Below, piece after piece: positions 49,035 to 49,120 of a DNA stretch of 49,120 nt. The DNA comes from an uncultured Eubacteriales bacterium. GTDB taxonomy: Bacteria > Bacillota > Clostridia > Oscillospirales > CAG-272. The notes beneath the pieces are model-generated. The model was not told where the DNA came from. It did no database searches and saw only the letters and a program-made list of their open reading frames with translations. Positions within the stretch are counted from its first letter, which is position 1; the number at the start of each line of letters is the position of its first letter. The position numbers and the translations under genes were made by a program. The stretch lies in NCBI GenBank assembly GCA_900542425.1, contig UQNQ01000012.1:1-49120 (forward strand). The letters are read 5' to 3'.

Positions 49035-49120
49035 AAGCTTCGCGTTGTAAATATAAATTTTGATTTTTTGTTTTATTTTATGGACGGTATGTTAATTTGC
49101 AAGAATTCCCTTGAAATATC

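Noticed and set aside
1..49120. CRISPR arrays, insertion sequences, phage genes, toxin-antitoxin pairs and defence islands
   Set aside because: None was seen: no regularly spaced repeats, transposase or integrase motifs, or paired small toxin-like genes.

Overview
The window looks like chromosomal DNA of an anaerobic, fermentative Bacillota, most likely class Clostridia. Supporting signs are two tRNA-sensing T-box leaders (ileS, thrS), strong GGAGG-type ribosome sites, near-consensus TTGACA-17-TATAAT promoters, U-tract terminators, an NfnAB-type transhydrogenase, a Na+-pumping biotin decarboxylase cluster and a ThrRS without a TGS domain. No rRNA, CRISPR array, insertion sequence or phage gene was seen. 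The finer taxonomic rank cannot be read from the sequence.

Layout. 1-3.6 kb (+): an HTH protein fused to an ADP-ribosylglycohydrolase, then a solute-binding lipoprotein, with a long inverted repeat between them. 3.6-6.4 kb (-): rpsO and pnp, sharing a bidirectional terminator with the lipoprotein gene. 6.4-13.8 kb (+): class II aldolase, a ferredoxin/ASKHA (RACo-like) protein, addA, a membrane protein and a 29-residue cysteine-rich peptide. 13.8-23.9 kb (-): nfnA-nfnB-GNAT, T-box-controlled ileS, a MATE exporter, a second GNAT, a DUF2284 protein and a LacX-like epimerase. 24.2-29.5 kb (+): T-box-controlled thrS, Nudix, beta-helix protein and FAD dehydrogenase; then tRNA-Pro(CGG). 29.9-36.1 kb (-): the decarboxylase cluster (acyl-CoA carboxyltransferase, OadG, BCCP, OadB, OadA-type carboxyltransferase, PAS-like protein). 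36.3-43.4 kb (+): marR with a heterodimeric ABC exporter, then a Ca2+-type P-type ATPase. 43.6-49.0 kb: ybaK, a metal/arsenic-type permease, a DUF4380 protein, nrdR, a two-helix membrane protein (+), an SGNH hydrolase and a Dus-family tRNA-dihydrouridine synthase.

How the parts work together. The 29.9-36.1 kb cluster carries two different carboxyltransferase types (acyl-CoA type and oxaloacetate/pyruvate type) around one biotin carrier and one OadB/OadG membrane pump. It could pass a carboxyl group between CoA esters and oxaloacetate or spend it on Na+ export. NfnAB would balance ferredoxin, NADH and NADPH. ileS and thrS are each controlled by charging of their own tRNA. The MarR/ABC operon has two tandem GTTGC-N4-GCAAC boxes just after its promoter, a typical self-repressed efflux design.

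Most of the window is ordinary core genome. The places most worth a second look are the HTH-ADP-ribosylglycohydrolase fusion with its neighbouring lipoprotein, the dual-carboxyltransferase Na+ pump with a translationally coupled PAS-like protein, the cysteine-rich micropeptide, and the ileS T-box, whose antiterminator bulge (UGGGAAA) departs from the usual UGGNACC.
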